NCBI RefSeq assembly: GCF_009708175.1
Contig: NZ_WMBB01000005.1
Coordinates: forward strand, 434,001 to 498,000
DNA from: Nocardia aurantiaca
GTDB taxonomy: Bacteria; Actinomycetota; Actinomycetes; Mycobacteriales; Mycobacteriaceae
Direction: 5' to 3'
Length of the DNA: 64,000 nucleotides
A model generated the notes under the pieces. That model worked only from the letters and a program-made list of their open reading frames with translations, was not told where the DNA came from and made no database searches. The position numbers were made by a program, and so were the translations under genes. Shown piece by piece: positions 61,177-64,000 of the stretch (its first letter is position 1; each line of letters starts with the position of its first letter).

Positions 61177-62235
61177 CTATTTGGGCGTGTCCTCGTTCAT
61201 GGGGACGATGGCGGAGATGAGGGTGGCGTCGCCGATTCTGGTGGTGATCACCAGCTGGGGGGACCAGGTGCGTTTGGTGGCGTCGGGGTGTTGTTCGGTG
61301 ACGACCATGATGTGCTGGCCGTCGAAGGGGCCGGGCATGATCTGGACGCAGTAGGTGGTGCCCACCGGGATGCTGTCGATGCCCGCTTGGATCTGTTCGA
61401 TGCTCGGGGCGGGCGCGTCGGGGGCGAACATCTCGCGCACGGCCTTGCCGGAGCGGTCGACGTAGTAGCGGCTCTGCAGGGCGAGGATGGCATCCGGCCC
61501 GGTCTTGGTGCTGCCGGGACCGTTACCGCGGACATTGCCGCCCTTCGCCTCGTTGGGGCAGAGGTTGGCGGGCAGGCCCGCGGCCGGTTGGTCGGTGGTC
61601 GAGGGCGAGGCGGGTGCGGTCGCGGCCGGAGCGGCCTGGGGCGTGGCGACGTGGGGTTTCGCTGGTGGGTGGCCGCCGGTGACCTTGGCGATCTGCACCG
61701 CGACCGCCGCCGTCACCGCGAGCACGGCGAGCAGGCCGAGCAGGGGAACGGCCCACTGCCGTCCGCCGCGCTCGGCGGAGAGGCCGAATCGCGGCCGCGT
61801 CGAGCTCGGACGCGTTCGTTTCAGGGGACGTCGGACGGTCGATCCCGGCCCATGGTCGTTCACGGACCGCCAGGCGGCGTCGTAGGCCGCCCGAGGCGTG
61901 GCCTGCTCCGTGCGCGCTCGGCCGGGGTACTCGTCCTCGTCGTCGAATTCGTCGTACTCGTCGTCGAATTCACCGGCCTCGTACTCGTCGTCGTATCCCT
62001 CGCGGTATCTGTCGTCGTATCCTTCGCGGTATCTGTCGTCGTATCCTTCGCGGTATTTGTCGTCGTATCCGGCTCCGGCGGTGCCGTGGTGCTCTCGACC
62101 GCCTGTGCGGCCCGGGCCGGCCGCGCCGCTGATCCAGTCCGACCACCGCCCGGTGTACGCGTCCGTGCCCTCGTGCGCCGGCGCGAGCGGTTCGGATTCC
62201 GATGCTGTTGTCCGAGATCCTGATTCGGTGCTCAT
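61177..62235 (-). CDS. Membrane-anchored protein with tandem YREGYDD repeats
   Basis: The ATG at 62235 overlaps the cutinase stop by four bases. The 352-residue protein has an acidic N-terminal part with four tandem copies of an eight-residue unit (YREGYDDR/K) and an Asp/Glu/Tyr-rich stretch after it, then a basic region, one membrane helix (WAVPLLGLLAVLAVTAAVAV), a Pro/Ala linker and an external domain with the conserved-looking SRYYVDRSGKAVREMFAPDA and GTTYCVQIMPGPFDGQHIMV. No function is recognised. Confidence 0.8.
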   Translation of the reverse strand: MSTESGSRTTASESEPLAPAHEGTDAYTGRWSDWISGAAGPGRTGGREHHGTAGAGYDDKYREGYDDRYREGYDDRYREGYDDEYEAGEFDDEYDEFDDEDEYPGRARTEQATPRAAYDAAWRSVNDHGPGSTVRRPLKRTRPSSTRPRFGLSAERGGRQWAVPLLGLLAVLAVTAAVAVQIAKVTGGHPPAKPHVATPQAAPAATAPASPSTTDQPAAGLPANLCPNEAKGGNVRGNGPGSTKTGPDAILALQSRYYVDRSGKAVREMFAPDAPAPSIEQIQAGIDSIPVGTTYCVQIMPGPFDGQHIMVVTEQHPDATKRTWSPQLVITTRIGDATLISAIVPMNEDTPK

Positions 62236-63893
62236 GGCGTCGCCCGCGGGCTGGGGTTGGGGATCAGCGGGGTCCCGCTGACAGTGGGTGTGGTCGGCGC
62301 GGGGGAGAAGGACAGCGCCGGGACGCCGCTGGTGGGCGAGGTGGTGCCGGAGCCGCCGCCGAGCGGGAACTGGCCGTTGGGCGGGACGCTGGTGGGCGTG
62401 GTGGAGGTGGCCGCGAAATCCATTCCCAGTGTGGGTTTGTCGCTGCCGCCGCTCGGGACCGCGCCGGGCGTGCCGGCGGCGGACAGGTCGTGGGCGAGGG
62501 CCGCGAACCACTGGCCGACCCAGTCGGTCGGGCTCTCCCCGAATCCGGCGCCCTGCGCGTGGGTGTAATCGTGCTTCTGGGCGGTGTCCCAGTACCGCAC
62601 CCAGGTGGTGATGTCGAGCAGATCCTTGTTGTCGGTGACGTTCTGGGTGACGGCCGTGAACGCCTGCGTGGTGAGCCGGCTGATGGTGGTGGGCGGCACC
62701 AGGTTGGTGACCGCGCCGACCAGTTTGGCACCGAATACCGTCAGCCCGGCGAGCGGATTGGCGAGTCCGGCGGTGGCGATCTCGGTGATATTGGTCGGGG
62801 TCAGGATGTCCTTCACCACGGCCACAATGGAATTGATGGCGATGGTCCCGACCTTGAGCAGCGCCTGGAACGCGCCGGGGAGGTCGAGCTGATTGTTCGG
62901 GTTGGAGGCTTCGGCGATGCGCTGCGAGATGGATTTCTGCGGCTGGTACGACAGATCCGTGAGCGAGTTGCCGGACAGGTCGTTGTTCACCACCGAGGTG
63001 ACCGTCTTGATCGAGGTGAAGGCCAGCGCCTCGGCGATGGACTTCAGCGACCCGATCGGGTCGCCGGCCGAAAGCTCCACCTGCCCGGCGATATTGGCGA
63101 CGGTCCGCACCAGCGGCGCGCCCACCGGGGTATCGCAGGCCAGATCGCCCTCGGTGCAGAATTCGGCGACCCGCCCGACCAGGGTTCCGAAGTTCTCGAG
63201 CGTGGCGCTGTCGGGTGCGATGCCCGCGCCGGAGGCGGTCTTGGTGGCGGGCGGATCCCCCAGCGCCGCCACCGATTTGCCGTTCGTGCCGGGTGCGGCG
63301 GTGGGCAGCTTCTGATCCGGCTTGCCCGGGAACAGCGGCGCGTTGGCGTTGCGGTTGGGGTCGCCGAACAGCGCCACGGCCGCGATCTTCTCGGCGGGCA
63401 CGGCGCCCTTGCCGGTGCCGACCTCCTGTGCGAACTGTGAAGCCACGTGCGCGCCTTGCGAATACCCCGCGATGGCGAGCTGGGTGGTGGGGCAGCGGTC
63501 GACGATTTGTTTGGCCATGGAGCGCAGCCGGTCCAGGCCGCCGCTCACCGACTGGCTGTAGGTGGTGGTGGAGATCGACACCGCGCCGCCGAAGGATGCC
63601 TCGTAGGGCACGTAGGCGCGGTCCACCAGACCGGCGTCGCTGGCGTCGGCCATCATGGGCCGGAAGACTTCCGACAGCATGCCCGTGTCGGTGGTGACGG
63701 CCGCGTCGGGGGAGGATTCGCCGGTGCCCTGGATGCCGAGCGCGAACAGCGCCGGGCATGTGTCGATGGGCACCGTGGTGTCCGGCGGCCCGCCGCGGGC
63801 CGGCCCGATGGCTGCCGTCGCCACGATGCAGACGGCCGCGGTCAAGAGTGCTGAACTTCGAAACCTCAGGATGGGCAGCAGTTTTCGATGCAC
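62232..63893 (-). CDS. Secreted cutinase-family serine hydrolase
   Basis: The start is GTG 63893. An N-terminal signal peptide (LTAAVCIVATAAIGPARG) is followed by the cutinase core: VPIDTCPALFALGIQGTGES, the nucleophile elbow LAIAGYSQGAHV with Ser145, and FCTEGDLACDTPVGAPL, with the catalytic Asp between two Cys. Total 553 residues; the C-terminal half is a long Ser/Thr/Pro/Gly-rich extension of unclear role. Family members hydrolyse ester bonds in lipids or cutin-like polymers. The membrane protein gene follows with a 4-base overlap. Confidence 0.9.
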   Translation of the reverse strand: MHRKLLPILRFRSSALLTAAVCIVATAAIGPARGGPPDTTVPIDTCPALFALGIQGTGESSPDAAVTTDTGMLSEVFRPMMADASDAGLVDRAYVPYEASFGGAVSISTTTYSQSVSGGLDRLRSMAKQIVDRCPTTQLAIAGYSQGAHVASQFAQEVGTGKGAVPAEKIAAVALFGDPNRNANAPLFPGKPDQKLPTAAPGTNGKSVAALGDPPATKTASGAGIAPDSATLENFGTLVGRVAEFCTEGDLACDTPVGAPLVRTVANIAGQVELSAGDPIGSLKSIAEALAFTSIKTVTSVVNNDLSGNSLTDLSYQPQKSISQRIAEASNPNNQLDLPGAFQALLKVGTIAINSIVAVVKDILTPTNITEIATAGLANPLAGLTVFGAKLVGAVTNLVPPTTISRLTTQAFTAVTQNVTDNKDLLDITTWVRYWDTAQKHDYTHAQGAGFGESPTDWVGQWFAALAHDLSAAGTPGAVPSGGSDKPTLGMDFAATSTTPTSVPPNGQFPLGGGSGTTSPTSGVPALSFSPAPTTPTVSGTPLIPNPSPRATP

Positions 63894-63910
63894 GTCGCAC
63901 CTCGTTCAGG

Positions 63911-64000
63911 TCATGGACTGGGTTCCGCGCCGTGCTGCGCGCGTTCGGTGATCCGCGCCCCGGCGGTCCTCGCCGCGGTGAGGATCTGCTCGGCGAGAAG
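63911..64000 (-). CDS. C-terminal end of an unidentified protein (cut by window)
   Basis: The frame is open from the window's end on the minus strand and stops at TGA 63911-63913. It codes 29 residues (LLAEQILTAARTAGARITER, then AQHGAEPSP), helical and Ala/Arg-rich. It ends 17 bases before the cutinase start, so it may be the upstream gene of the same operon. Too little is visible to name it. Confidence 0.4.
   Translation of the reverse strand, partial: LLAEQILTAARTAGARITERAQHGAEPSP

Overview
The window is high-GC actinobacterial DNA, most probably from Nocardia or a close mycolate-containing relative. The evidence is a block whose gene order follows the Mycobacterium tuberculosis segment from about Rv2703 (sigA) to Rv2670 (zapE-like), recalled from memory. 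Supporting signs are a sigA ending in the typical mycobacterial/nocardial tail, arabinogalactan-type AftC, the HemQ heme branch, a mycothiol-linked enzyme, CadI, and a close relative of the rifampicin monooxygenase Rox of Nocardia farcinica. GTG and TTG starts, 4-bp stop/start overlaps and leaderless-type promoters are common.

Layout. 1-5.4 kb: a mycothiol-dependent enzyme (cut by the window edge), a damaged TetR regulator and a four-gene quaternary-amine/osmoprotectant ABC importer. 5.5-21 kb: conserved core with sigA, ppgK, suhB, cei, DUF4193, DUF3093, dut, DUF3710, an alpha/beta hydrolase, an OB-fold protein, DUF3159, an extra SigD/ShbA-like sigma factor, two TrkA potassium-uptake regulators, an APC permease and a TRAM-domain RNA methyltransferase. 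21-31.8 kb: accessory block with an HxlR regulator and AlaA-like aminotransferase sharing twin operators, a tetR-OYE-SDR operon, several envelope or hypothetical genes, a LysR-ubiX-ubiD decarboxylase module and a decayed glutaminase gene. 31.9-47.4 kb: the core resumes with dxs, echA, rnd, DUF3000, hemE, hemG, a threonine/serine dehydratase, hemQ, msrB, aftC, a lipoprotein hydrolase, a ribD-like reductase and a zapE-like ATPase. 47.4-56.5 kb: accessory block with a secreted phosphatase, arsenic/cadmium resistance genes (arsR-cadI, arsR-acr3-two arsC-type proteins), an MFS transporter, an unusual tail-anchored nuclease-like protein and rox behind a rifamycin-associated element. 56.8-64 kb: an hsp20/cold-shock stress cassette with a CIRCE element, a sigma-region-4 protein with a degenerate TnsA-like domain, a pilin-like membrane protein, tRNA-Gly(GCC), a repeat-bearing membrane protein and a cutinase.

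How parts work together. hemE, hemG and hemQ cover much of the coproporphyrin route to heme. The two TrkA proteins are adjacent and would gate one K+ channel. acr3 and arsC supply arsenite efflux and arsenate reduction under ArsR control. ubiX supplies the prenylated flavin needed by ubiD. The opu genes form one importer. No CRISPR array, complete insertion sequence or prophage was seen. All function calls rest on reading the sequence and remembered families; no database search was possible.
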